NCBI RefSeq assembly: GCF_024978135.1
Contig: NZ_JANTEZ010000003.1
Span: 372,001 to 436,000 of the forward strand
Direction of reading: 5' to 3'
Source of the DNA: Herbiconiux gentiana
GTDB lineage: Bacteria; Actinomycetota; Actinomycetes; Actinomycetales; Microbacteriaceae
Length of the DNA stretch: 64,000 bases
The notes under the pieces are model-generated. The model saw nothing but the letters and a program-made list of their open reading frames with translations. It searched no databases and had not been told where the DNA came from. This document shows, piece by piece, positions 43,321 to 52,694 of the stretch. A program made the position numbers and the translations under genes. Position 1 is the stretch's first letter; each line of letters opens with the position of its first letter.

Positions 43321-44582
43321 CCAGCGGAGCCGACCACCATCTGCGTCGGCTCGTCGAGAAAGCAGCCTCCCTCGATGAGGCCGTCAGTCGCCTCGGGAAG
43401 CGAAACTCCCACGAGCTTGGTCTGGGTATTACGAAGAAGCGGGAGTACTCGACCCCGACCGGGAAGGTAAAGCTGCCCACCTACGGCCCGGCCTTGAGCG
43501 CTCTCAGTGAAGCCGTCTGCCAGCCGGTCCAGGCCTTCGACGAGAAGAACTCTCAAGGGTGCTGGGGGATTCTCCTAGGTGCGCCGGGGGCAGTCATACA
43601 GATGCCTCAGCTGACGTCGGATGAGCTCGCGCGACAAGGCCTTGATGTCGGTGCCACTGACATCAGCAAGCTCCGGCAACTCGCGCTGATCGCGGTGATC
43701 CGGCCATCGAGGGAGTGGGACGACTCCCAGGCGCTCACCCAGGAGCGACTCGGGGGTATCGGACTGCTGACTCTCGCACCCGACGACCACGGTCCCGGAG
43801 CACGCATGGCGTGGCTGCGCACTCGCTGGGCGAACACGACCCGCGAGTTCGTGTCCTTCCTGGAGCCCATCTATGCAAGAGCGGGCTACCTCGATAGGCC
43901 AGTCAAACCGCGTGTCGCCGTGGTCATCGACCAAAACTTCGCCGGAGGTGATCCCCGCACGACCATCAACTCGTTGCGTGCGACAGCGGCCGTCTGCGGA
44001 CTGAGAGTAGAAGGGTTCGTGCGTGACGCTTCCACGCATCAGAACGTCCTAAACTCCCTTACGAAGGAGCCTCATGGGCATCTGATTACCCTTGGTTCAG
44101 GGGCCGGCATGGACGCAGTCCAAGCAACTTTCCGCAAGACGCCCGCTGGCGCCGTCGCGGGCCGCATCAGCGACGTGTCCGAGAATTCTCCGCTGGAATC
44201 GCTACGGGAACGCTTCACCAAGATCGCGGGAGTCTCGGCCGCGCTCCAACCCGTGCTCGAGCCGCCACACGGTTTCCTCACCATGCCAATAACTCCTGTC
44301 GACTGCCTGCACGATGGTGCGTTCGTTTATGTGAGATCAAGCGAAACCGATCTGTGGTGGACGAAGGATCTCGACCGACACGGAGGCGCCGTCTTCAAGA
44401 CATACACAAAGATCAATAACAGACTGGAATTCCAAGCAGATCGAGACGCACAGGGAGACATTGTCACGAAGAAGCGGAAGGGAGACACCCGACGGGTGAT
44501 CCCTCTCCATACGCTTAACCCGTGCAACCGGCTAGCGACGAACACGGAGTCGCATGTGCGGGTGCCGCATCCCGACGCTTAG
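43317..44582 (+). CDS. Unrecognised partner of the OST-HTH protein
   Basis: 421 residues, no family recognised. The central PRVAVVIDQNFAGGDPRTTI followed by LRVEGFVRDASTHQNVLNSL and LITLGSGAGMDAVQATF has the strand-Asp/helix/strand-Asp rhythm of a divergent NYN/PIN-like nuclease, which would fit an OST-HTH partner; this is speculative. The C-terminus SETDLWWTKDLDRHGGAVFK and KINNRLEFQADRDAQGDIV looks like a second domain with conserved-looking Asp and Trp. Start GTG 43317 by coupling. The stop TAG is followed in the same frame by more protein-like codons. A new two-gene defence or RNA-binding module is possible. Confidence 0.6.
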   Translation: MTSGADHHLRRLVEKAASLDEAVSRLGKRNSHELGLGITKKREYSTPTGKVKLPTYGPALSALSEAVCQPVQAFDEKNSQGCWGILLGAPGAVIQMPQLTSDELARQGLDVGATDISKLRQLALIAVIRPSREWDDSQALTQERLGGIGLLTLAPDDHGPGARMAWLRTRWANTTREFVSFLEPIYARAGYLDRPVKPRVAVVIDQNFAGGDPRTTINSLRATAAVCGLRVEGFVRDASTHQNVLNSLTKEPHGHLITLGSGAGMDAVQATFRKTPAGAVAGRISDVSENSPLESLRERFTKIAGVSAALQPVLEPPHGFLTMPITPVDCLHDGAFVYVRSSETDLWWTKDLDRHGGAVFKTYTKINNRLEFQADRDAQGDIVTKKRKGDTRRVIPLHTLNPCNRLATNTESHVRVPHPDA

Positions 44583-44960
44583 TTACCGCCGTCCCCTCGG
44601 ACCACGAAAGCCCGGCTTGAATCGCTGATCGATGTCCTGCGGTTCGCTCCGCCTGAACCTCGTCAAGTTGCCGAGCTCCTAGCGGTCAGCTTAGGAGCCA
44701 ATGTGCGAGTCGTGTATCGGGCGCCCGGACAAGCACCAGCGGAGTTGAAGCTCGACATCTACGCCGATTTTTTCAGCGAGGATCTGGATGCTTCCCAGCG
44801 CGACTGGACGACGCAAAGCCGCTATGGCTCCGCCGTTGGTTCTGCAGGCCCGCACGCCCGACCCGATCAAACGCGGAGAGCAGATTGCATTGTCCTTTCG
44901 CGATGCGCCAGTGCACAAATCGCTCGAATTCGCCCTGCGAGGCGCCTACTCCGCGTCGTG
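44583..44960 (+). pseudogene. Coding-like remnant in frame after the TAG, with a later frameshift
   Basis: Directly after the TAG, the same frame reads PPSPRTTKARLESLIDVLRF and EPRQVAELLAVSLGANVRV up to about 44820 without a start codon. Near 44820 the sense continues in the +1 frame as MAPPLVLQARTPDPIKRGEQ and LSFRDAPVHKSLEFALRG, ending at TGA near 44960. It may be the broken end of the preceding gene or of a third operon member. Confidence 0.35.
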
Positions 44961-44990
44961 AGGCGCCTAATTCCTTACCGCCACGCAGAA

Positions 44991-45011
44991 TGTGGGCAAA
45001 GTGTGGGCAAA
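44991..45011. repeat. Integrase arm-type repeat, right end
   Basis: TGTGGGCAAAGTGTGGGCA plus AA lies about 72 bp inside the right core and differs by one base from the left-end copy. Paired arm sites are typical of tyrosine-integrase attachment regions. Confidence 0.6.
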
Positions 45012-45082
45012 CGCGTTTTCTACGCAAGAGCGAATGGCCCCAGATCCGCGGAATCACGGGAGTCTAAGCACCCAACAGACGG

Positions 45083-45104
45083 GTGCCCCTGGAGGGACTC
45101 GAAC
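45083..45104. repeat. Right attachment repeat inside tRNA-Arg
   Basis: 22 bp covering the acceptor stem 3' strand and most of the T-arm of the tRNA gene, identical to 33508-33529. Integration keeps the tRNA intact on this side. Confidence 0.9.
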
Positions 45105-45155
45105 CCCCAACCCTTTCCTTAGGACGGAACTGCTCTTCCATTGAGCTACAGAGGC
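45084..45155 (-). tRNA. tRNA-Arg (CCT anticodon), island attachment site
   Basis: 72 nt without encoded CCA. The acceptor stem GCCTCTG/CAGGGGC pairs with one T-G; the D-arm is GCTC/GAGC; the anticodon loop GTCCTAA sits between TTCC and GGAA; the T-arm GGGGG-TTCGAGT-CCCTC has one wobble; the discriminator is A. Anticodon CCT reads AGG. The 3' half is duplicated at 33508-33529 as the left end of the island. Confidence 0.9.
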
Positions 45156-45196
45156 TGACCCGCTCAGTTTAGCCGCCTCGCGAGGCGCACCGCCGC

Positions 45197-45213
45197 TAGA
45201 CGACCGGTCTATT
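45197..45213. promoter_or_regulatory. TetR-type operator upstream of tetR
   Basis: TAGAC-GACCG-GTCTA(TT) is a perfect 5-bp inverted repeat with 5-bp spacing, 18 bp before the tetR ATG. It resembles NemR/AcuR-type operators and shares the GGTCTATT half with the hairpin at 33429-33462. Confidence 0.5.
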
Positions 45214-45231
45214 CAGGAGTAGAGTGAAGAC

Positions 45232-45822
45232 ATGACTCTGACCGCCAAAGCCGAGCAGACCCGCGGCTCCATCCTCGCCACCGGCGAAGAGCTGATGCTC
45301 GCGAAGGGCTTCACCGGCGTCGGCCTGCAGGAGATCCTCACCACCTGCGGCGTCCCGAAGGGCTCGTTCTACCACTACTTTTCGTCGAAGGAGGGCTTCG
45401 GCGTCGCCGTGCTCGACCGCTATGTCGAGAACTACCTCGCCGCCGTGGGCGCACTGCTAGCCCGAGCGGGAACGGGCCGTGAGCGCATCCGGATGCTCGG
45501 CGACGCCTGGGCCGCCCGGGTCGGCAGCGCGTCCGCCGGCCGATGCCTCGTCGTGCAGCTGTCGGCCGAGGTCTCGGGCTTCTCCGAGCGGATGCGCGTC
45601 GCGCTCGCCGACGGCGTCGACGCCCTGCTGGAGCTGCTCGCCGACGTCGTCACCGAGGGCCAGGCCGACGGGTCGATCGCCACCGAGGCGCCGCCCCGGG
45701 AGCTCGCCGAGGCGATCTACCAGCTCTGGCTCGGAGCCGCCCTGCTCGACCGCCTCGCCCGCGACGGCTCGCCCTTCGTCGCCGCCCTCGCCGGCACCGA
45801 CCGGCTGCTCGACCACCCCTGA
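45232..45822 (+). CDS. TetR-family regulator (AcuR/NemR-like)
   Basis: 196-residue TetR repressor. HTH: ILATGEELMLAKGFTGVGLQ then GVPKGSFYHYFSSKEGFGVAV (residues about 14-60), a sequence typical of AcuR/NemR relatives that control reductases of reactive electrophiles. Cys residues are present in the ligand domain (SAGRCLVVQL). An operator-like repeat precedes it. The MDR reductase 100 bp downstream on the same strand is the obvious target. Confidence 0.9.
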   Translation: MTLTAKAEQTRGSILATGEELMLAKGFTGVGLQEILTTCGVPKGSFYHYFSSKEGFGVAVLDRYVENYLAAVGALLARAGTGRERIRMLGDAWAARVGSASAGRCLVVQLSAEVSGFSERMRVALADGVDALLELLADVVTEGQADGSIATEAPPRELAEAIYQLWLGAALLDRLARDGSPFVAALAGTDRLLDHP

Positions 45823-45924
45823 CCCACCGACCGCCGGCCGCACTTTCACCCACCGGTGCCGGCCGCCGACCCGACCAACCACCCCGACCCACATCCTCAG
45901 AGAACACGACCCCCAGGAGACCCC

Positions 45925-46902
45925 ATGCGCACCCTCACCCACGCCACCTTCGGCGACGCCGCCGACGTCCTCGACGTCACCGAGCTCCCCACCCCCGAGC
46001 CCGCGGCCGGAGAGGTGCGCGTCCGCACCGTGCTCTCCCCCATCCACAACCACGACCTCTGGACCATCCGCGGCACCTACGGCTTCAAGCCCGAGCTGCC
46101 CGCGCAGTCCGGCACCGAGGCCGTGGGCGTCGTCGACGCGCTCGGCGAGGGCGTCGAGGGCCTCACGGTCGGCCAGCGCGTCGCGACCGGCGGCACCTTC
46201 GGCGTGTGGAGCGAGTACTTCGTCGCCAAGGCGGCCGGCCTCATCCCCGTGCCCGACTCGATCAGCGACGAGACCGCCGCCCAGCTCGTGTCGATGCCGT
46301 TCAGCGCGCTCAGCCTGCTCGACTTCCTCGACGTGAAGGAGGGCGACTGGATCGTGCAGAACACCGCCAACGGCGCGGTCGGCAAGCTGCTGACCCAGTT
46401 CGCCGCTGCCCGGGGCGTGAAGGTGCTGGGCCTCGTTCGCCGCGACGCCGGAGTGGACGAGCTCGCGCAGGTGGGCATCCGGAACATCGTGTCGACCGAG
46501 CACGACGGCTGGCGCGACCGGGTGGCCGAGCTGCTCGACGGTGCCGAGCCGGTCGCGGCGGTCGACTCGGTCGGGGGCGCCGCTGCGGGCGAGCTGCTGT
46601 CGCTGCTCGCCGAGAACGGCACGCTCGTCTCGTTCGGCGCGATGGCGTCGGGGCAGCTCGAGATCGCCTCGGGCGACCTCATCTTCAAGCAGGCCACCGT
46701 CAAGGGCTTCTGGGGCAGCCGCGTCAGCCGCGACATGGAGCCGGCCAAGCGCGGCGCCCTGTTCGGCGAGCTGATCCAGCGCGTCACGAGCGGCGAGGTC
46801 GAGCTGCCCGTCGAGGCCGTCTACCCCATCGAGCAGGGCCGCGAGGCCGCCGCCGCGAGCGCCGTGCCCGGTCGCCGCGGCAAGATCCTGCTCAGCTTCT
46901 AG
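45925..46902 (+). CDS. Zinc-independent MDR reductase (quinone/enoyl reductase-like)
   Basis: 325-residue MDR protein. The GroES-like half contains AQSGTEAVGVVDALGEGVEG and IHNHDLWTIRGTYG. The NADPH domain has NTANGAVGKLLTQFAAARGV near residues 145-165, in the A-x-x-G-x-x-G region. Ends ...RRGKILLSF, as in the QOR/MECR branch. Zinc ligands are missing. The ATG at 45925 has AGGAG 6 nt upstream. Probably co-regulated with the upstream AcuR/NemR-like gene and used for reducing quinones or alpha,beta-unsaturated carbonyls. Confidence 0.88.
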   Translation: MRTLTHATFGDAADVLDVTELPTPEPAAGEVRVRTVLSPIHNHDLWTIRGTYGFKPELPAQSGTEAVGVVDALGEGVEGLTVGQRVATGGTFGVWSEYFVAKAAGLIPVPDSISDETAAQLVSMPFSALSLLDFLDVKEGDWIVQNTANGAVGKLLTQFAAARGVKVLGLVRRDAGVDELAQVGIRNIVSTEHDGWRDRVAELLDGAEPVAAVDSVGGAAAGELLSLLAENGTLVSFGAMASGQLEIASGDLIFKQATVKGFWGSRVSRDMEPAKRGALFGELIQRVTSGEVELPVEAVYPIEQGREAAAASAVPGRRGKILLSF

Positions 46903-46912
46903 CAGCGAGCGG

Positions 46913-47039
46913 ATGCGCGTCCGCCGCCTGAGCGACCCGAACGCTCAGGCGGCCACCGCCGCACGCCCCACCTCCGCCCGGCCGGGCCCCGCACATGCGC
47001 GTCCGCCGCCTGAGCGACCCGAACGTTCAGGCGGCCACC
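46913..47039. terminator. Duplicated hairpin terminators between convergent genes
   Basis: A block of about 45 bp occurs twice (46913-46957 and 46995-47039). Each copy forms CCGCCTGAGCG, loop ACCCGAA, and its complement (46924-46952 perfect; 47006-47034 with one G-T pair). The copies sit between the convergent MDR and HNH genes and likely end transcription from both sides. Confidence 0.7.
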
Positions 47040-47041
47040 GC

Positions 47042-47539
47042 TCAGGCCGCCACCGCCAGGAACGGATCCCACGCCGGCTCCACCCGCTCCGCGCCCTTCA
47101 CCGTCCACCCGGCCTGATGCGGCATGCGCGGCGCGAACCGCAGCGACCACCCCATCTCGGCGGGCGTGCGGTCGCCCTTCACGTTGTTGCACCGCAGGCA
47201 GCAGGCCACGAGGTTCTCCCAGGTGTCCTTCCCGCCCCGCGACCGCGGCTGCACATGGTCGATGGTGCTCGCCGACCCTCCGCAGTACCCGCAGCGCTGC
47301 GCGTCGCGCCGCAGCACGCCCCGGCGCGAGACGGGCATCATCCGATTCGTGGGAACCCGCACGTAGCGGGTGAGCAGGATCACGGCCGGGCGGTCGAAGT
47401 CGGTGGCGATGCCGTGCACCGGATGCTCGGCATCCCGTGCCAGCACCCGGGCCTTGTCGTTCAGCACGAGCACGAGGGCCCGCTTGAACGACACGACGCC
47501 GAGCGGCTCATATCCTGCGTTGAGTACCAGTGTTCGCAT
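47042..47539 (-). CDS. HNH endonuclease family protein
   Basis: 165 residues. The HNH core has CGYCGGSASTIDHVQPRSRG (C-x2-C then D-H), WENLVACCLRCNNVKGDRTP (Asn plus second C-x2-C and Lys), coordinating Zn and a catalytic metal. The N-terminal half (MRTLVLNAGYEPLGVVSFKR) is characteristic of a widespread actinobacterial HNH protein that is single-copy in the chromosome. The ATG at 47539 has GGGAGA 4 nt upstream. A housekeeping DNA-repair or recombination role is suspected; it does not look like a restriction enzyme or a homing element. Confidence 0.88.
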   Translation of the reverse strand: MRTLVLNAGYEPLGVVSFKRALVLVLNDKARVLARDAEHPVHGIATDFDRPAVILLTRYVRVPTNRMMPVSRRGVLRRDAQRCGYCGGSASTIDHVQPRSRGGKDTWENLVACCLRCNNVKGDRTPAEMGWSLRFAPRMPHQAGWTVKGAERVEPAWDPFLAVAA

Positions 47540-47625
47540 GCTCTCCCTTTCGAAGAGACCTGGACGGCTTCCAGGTGTTCGACGTGCATCCGGTCGTCAA
47601 GCGGACGGGGAGACGGGCGGGCATG

Positions 47626-47654
47626 AAAAAAGGCGCCGTCATGATGACAGCGCC
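47626..47654 (-). terminator. Rho-independent terminator (minus strand)
   Basis: On the minus strand GGCGC-T-GTCAT-C-ATGAC-G-GCGCC is followed by TTTTTT. It lies 87 bp upstream of the HNH start, so it ends either the NlpC transcript or an attenuated leader. Confidence 0.75.
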
Positions 47655-47804
47655 CTACCTGCAGAACCGGGTATCTGGCTCTGACTCAGCCCACTCGTGT
47701 GCCGACGCACGCGCAGCACGAGGCGATCCGTGGTGGGGATGCTCCTGCCCTGCGTCATCAGGCTCTCCGGGTTCTCGAGACGATCAGAGCGCCAGGATAC
47801 GACA

Positions 47805-47840
47805 GAATCGGCGCGCCACCTACAGGTAGCGCGCCGATTC
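47805..47840. terminator. 12-bp perfect hairpin after the NlpC gene
   Basis: GAATCGGCGCGC (47805-47816) pairs with GCGCGCCGATTC (47829-47840), and the loop has a further ACCT/AGGT pairing. Positioned 60 bp after the NlpC stop on the minus strand. Confidence 0.55.
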
Positions 47841-47901
47841 AGGTGCTGGTAACGAAGTGTTTACACTCCTCGAGCGGATGCCCGGCAGCTCGTCGAGGGG
47901 A

Positions 47902-48900
47902 TCAGACGATCCGCACGAAGTAGTAGCTGCCCCAGAGCGGCCGGTGCTCGACGTAGCGGCCCCAGTCGGGCGAGTCGATCGATCCGCCGGCGCCGTCGTA
48001 GATGCCCACGTGGCCGATCGGCCAGATGATCAGGTCGCCGGCCTGGGCGTCGGCGGGCGAGATGGGGATGCCCATCGCGGCCTGGTTGCTGACGAGGCGC
48101 GGCAGGTAGATGCCGAACTGGCCGAAGACGTACTGGGTGAGCCCGTCGCAGCCGAAGCTCGTGTCGGGGCTCGCACCGCTGCCGTAGGGCACCTTGCCGA
48201 CGAACTGCTCGGCGTACTCGACGACGGCGGCACCGCTGTAGGCACCTGACGGCGGGTTGACCGTGAAGGCCCCGTCGCTCGAGGCGCCCTTCGCGGCGGC
48301 GGCGGTCGCAGCCGAGGCGGCGGCAGCCTCGCGAGCGGCGGCGGCCTGGGTGGCGGCGACCGCGGCGGCGGCGCGCTCACGGCTGGCCTGCAGCTCCTCG
48401 GGGGTGGGAGCGGTGTAGTTGTCGCGGCTCACGGCCAGGGCGGCCGAGGCGTCGGGGACGACCAGGGTCTGGTTGCCCGCGAGCTCGCCGTCGGTCGCGA
48501 CACCCGACTCGAAGTTGCCGCCGCCGCCGAAGGCGTAGGCGGGCAGGGCCATGGTGGCCACGAGGGCGGCCGCGAAGGTCATGACGACCGCGCGCCCGGC
48601 GCTCTTCTTCGAGGGCTTCGTGAACCGCGGCGTGCGGATGCTCGGCCGCTGCGTCGCGACGGGAGCCGGCTTCTTCACCTCGAGCGCGGTCGCGGTGGCC
48701 TTCGCCTCGGCGCTCGGCGTTGGCACGGCGAGCACCATGTCTTTCGACGGAGCAGCCGGGGCCACGTTCGCCGCGACCGAGTTCGCCGCAACCGAGTTCT
48801 GGGACTCGAGTTCACGCAGGCGACGCCGGGTCATCGGCTGTTCGGGTCGGTCGTTGTCGGGGTTCTGCTCGTTGTCGAGCGAATCACCAAGTGGGGCCAA
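47902..48900 (-). CDS. Secreted NlpC/P60 (C40) peptidoglycan endopeptidase
   Basis: 332 residues. A long basic N-terminal region precedes a membrane/signal segment (RAVVMTFAAALVATMALPAYA, about 105-125), then an Ala-rich coiled linker (about 170-215) and the C-terminal NlpC/P60 domain with catalytic Cys in FGCDGLTQYVFGQFG and His in IGHVGIYDGAGG. It cleaves the gamma-D-Glu to diamino-acid bond in wall peptides. The start is TTG 48900 with a perfect GGAGGAAA about 5 nt upstream; longer frames lack a site. The long cytosolic N-terminus before the signal segment is unusual for a secreted enzyme but recurs in actinobacterial homologues. Confidence 0.85.
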   Translation of the reverse strand: MAPLGDSLDNEQNPDNDRPEQPMTRRRLRELESQNSVAANSVAANVAPAAPSKDMVLAVPTPSAEAKATATALEVKKPAPVATQRPSIRTPRFTKPSKKSAGRAVVMTFAAALVATMALPAYAFGGGGNFESGVATDGELAGNQTLVVPDASAALAVSRDNYTAPTPEELQASRERAAAAVAATQAAAAREAAAASAATAAAAKGASSDGAFTVNPPSGAYSGAAVVEYAEQFVGKVPYGSGASPDTSFGCDGLTQYVFGQFGIYLPRLVSNQAAMGIPISPADAQAGDLIIWPIGHVGIYDGAGGSIDSPDWGRYVEHRPLWGSYYFVRIV

Positions 48901-49103
48901 GATTGTTTCCTCCGGCACCTCTCGCAGCAAGGGCAGCTGCTCCCGTCCACACCGAGTCCGTGTGCAGTCAGCGGCCAAGAGACGGGAATCGAGGTGTCTT
49001 GGCCCGTGTCCGCCGCCATTCGGGGGCCGGTGGACTCGTTAGAGAATACGGGAGGGGCCGGGCTTTGTCACCTTGAAACGGGGTGTTTTTAACATTTCGG
49101 TAA

Positions 49104-51032
<1,929 letters not shown>

Positions 51033-51117
51033 CCCGCCGTCCCGGCGGCGCCCAAGCGTGCCGCCGGTCCCGCCGCGTGGCCCTATCCATCACCGGCGCG
51101 TGGTCGCCGGCGGGTGG

Positions 51118-51972
51118 TCACCAGCGACCGGGGCCCTCCGCGTGGGGGTCGTCCTCGTCGTCGTCGTCCGAGTCGTCCTCGTCGTCGCCGTCCGAATCGT
51201 CGCCGTCCGAATCGTCTCCGGAGTCGTCGTCGGACGCCGTGTCCTCGGCGGCGGTGAGCTCGTCGTCGTCCATCACGTGGTCATCGATGTCGATGCCGTC
51301 GTCGAGGTCGAGCACGTCATCCGCGTCGTCCAGGTCCTCATCGTCCGATTCGTCGTCATCGTCCGAGTCGTCGTCGTCATCGTCGTCCGAGTCGTCATCG
51401 TCGTCGGACTCGTCGTCGTCGTCCGATTCGTCGTCATCATCGTCGCGCTCGTCGTCGGGCTCGTCGTCGGGCTCGTCGTCGTCGGACTGCGCCGCAGCGA
51501 GCTCCTGCGCGAGCTGGTACTCCGCGAGGCGCTCCGACCAGGGCAGCCAGTCGGGAGCCACGAGCGCACCGTCGCCGGGCAGCAGCTCCACCTCGAGCAC
51601 CGATGGCGCGGAGTCCTCGTCGACGCGGCCGAGCGTGACCGTCCAGTGCCACCCGGGGTAGCCGGGCAGGCGCGTCGCGAAGTAGAGGCTCAGCACGTGA
51701 TCCTCTTCGGCGCGGTGGCCGATGACCTCACCGACGGTCGCGCCGGGCGTGATCTCCCGCAGCGCGCTCCGCGCGAGCTCGACGGCCTTCAGCAGCATCT
51801 CGTCGACGACGAGCTCGGGCGCCTCGGCGACGGACTCCGGCGAGACCTCGGCAGGAGCATCCGCTTCGACCTCGACCGCGGTCTCCGACGAGACCTCCGG
51901 CTTTACCGCGGCCTCGGACAGCTCACCAGAGGCATCGCCGTCGCCCGGGGCGGCGGCACGGGCATCCGTCAT
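51118..51972 (-). CDS. DUF3027 protein with a very long acidic tail
   Basis: 284 residues. The conserved DUF3027 core lies at about residues 55-165 (LARSALREITPGATVGEVIG, YFATRLPGYPGWHWTVTLGR, LLPGDGALVAPDWLPWSERL). About 110 C-terminal residues consist almost only of Asp, Glu and Ser, a long D/S-rich run that must be disordered and strongly negative. Actinobacterial homologues are coupled to a cold-shock gene, as here: the ATG at 51972 overlaps the stop of the upstream gene (TGATG). Function unknown; the acidic tail suggests a cation- or nucleic-acid-mimic role. Confidence 0.85.
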   Translation of the reverse strand: MTDARAAAPGDGDASGELSEAAVKPEVSSETAVEVEADAPAEVSPESVAEAPELVVDEMLLKAVELARSALREITPGATVGEVIGHRAEEDHVLSLYFATRLPGYPGWHWTVTLGRVDEDSAPSVLEVELLPGDGALVAPDWLPWSERLAEYQLAQELAAAQSDDDEPDDEPDDERDDDDDESDDDDESDDDDDSDDDDDDDSDDDDESDDEDLDDADDVLDLDDGIDIDDHVMDDDELTAAEDTASDDDSGDDSDGDDSDGDDEDDSDDDDEDDPHAEGPGRW

Positions 51973-52352
51973 CACGCGTCCAGCTCGTCGGCGACCTTGC
52001 GCAGCAGCGCCGCGATCTTGCGGCTGTGGGCGTTGTCGGGGTACCGGCCGCGCTTCAGGTTGCCGCCGATCGAGTCGAGCACCTTCACGAGGTCTTCGAT
52101 GATGACCGCCATGTCGTCGGCGGGCTTGCGCGACATCTTCACGAGGCTCGGGGGCGCCTCGAGCACCCGCACCGAGAGCGCCTGGGCGCCGCGCTTGCCG
52201 TCGGCGATGCCGAACTCCAGCTTCGTGCCCGCCTTGACGGCGACCCCCGCAGGCAGAGCGGACGCGTGCAGGAACACCTCTTGGCCGTCATCGGAGCTGA
52301 TGAAGCCGAAGCCCTTCTCGTCGTCGTAGAACTTGACCTTGCCGGTGGGCAT
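51972..52352 (-). CDS. Cold-shock domain protein with C-terminal extension
   Basis: 126 residues. The cold-shock fold takes the first 65 (TGKVKFYDDEKGFGFISSDD with the RNP1-like KGFGFI, then EVFLHASAL as RNP2). The remaining 60 residues (ADDMAVIIEDLVKVLDSIGG, RYPDNAHSRKIAALLRKVAD) form helices not found in plain Csp. RNA chaperone. Coupled to the DUF3027 gene, so the two proteins probably act in one complex or pathway. Confidence 0.9.
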   Translation of the reverse strand: MPTGKVKFYDDEKGFGFISSDDGQEVFLHASALPAGVAVKAGTKLEFGIADGKRGAQALSVRVLEAPPSLVKMSRKPADDMAVIIEDLVKVLDSIGGNLKRGRYPDNAHSRKIAALLRKVADELDA

Positions 52353-52430
52353 CGTGCATCTCCTCGTGTAATCGGCCCGAATACCACTCGTGGCCGACTA
52401 CAAGACTACCCGTGCCGGTATCCTCGGACT

Positions 52431-52694
52431 GTGAGCGATGTCGAGAACACCCCGCCGAGCCGAGTGCAGCGGTCGCTGACCTTCATGATCGCCGCCGTGA
52501 TCGGTCTGTCGGTGCTCGCCTTCGTCGCGCTGCTGATCGGCCTGGCCACGCAGACGCTGAACTACGACCTGCAGATCTGGCAGGTCGTGTTCTTCGTGCC
52601 CTACTTCGGTCTGCCCATCGGCTTCGTGCTCATCTTCGTGCTGCTCGTCATCAGCATCCGCCGTCGCCGGCAGGATGCCCGCGGGAGCAAGTGA
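52431..52694 (+). CDS. Small two-helix membrane protein
   Basis: 87 residues. Two membrane segments (LTFMIAAVIGLSVLAFVALL and IWQVVFFVPYFGLPIGFVLI) end in a basic tail RRRRQDARGSK. No known family is certain. Start GTG 52431. Its stop overlaps the GTG of the next gene (GTGA), so it is the first gene of an operon with the helicase-associated protein. Confidence 0.8.
   Translation: MSDVENTPPSRVQRSLTFMIAAVIGLSVLAFVALLIGLATQTLNYDLQIWQVVFFVPYFGLPIGFVLIFVLLVISIRRRRQDARGSK

Larger units (their letters stand above)
33508..45083. mobile_element. 11.6-kb integrative island in tRNA-Arg(CCT)
   Basis: The island is bounded by a 22-bp copy of the tRNA-Arg 3' end at 33508-33529 and the intact tRNA whose 3' end starts at 45083. 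It encodes a tyrosine integrase, carries matching arm-type repeats inside both ends, and has GC content visibly below the flanks. The cargo is the NdpA/RelA-SpoT pair, the two-RT DRT3 module and the OST-HTH pair. No conjugation, capsid or replication genes are seen, so it resembles a small integrative defence island or satellite-like element. Confidence 0.85.
47540..47901. other. Intergenic structured region between HNH and NlpC genes
   Basis: 362 bp with no gene. It contains the two hairpins listed separately (47626-47654 and 47805-47840) and about 140 bp of GC-rich sequence between them with local pairing. It may be a trailer of the NlpC transcript or a leader of the HNH gene. Confidence 0.4.

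Noticed and set aside
33508-45083. A prophage
   Set aside because: Apart from the integrase there are no capsid, terminase, portal, tail or lysis genes.
51058-52329. Valine-rich plus-strand frame opposite the acidic gene
   Set aside because: Its long Val/Ile runs are just the complement of the GAC/GAT-rich DUF3027 tail.
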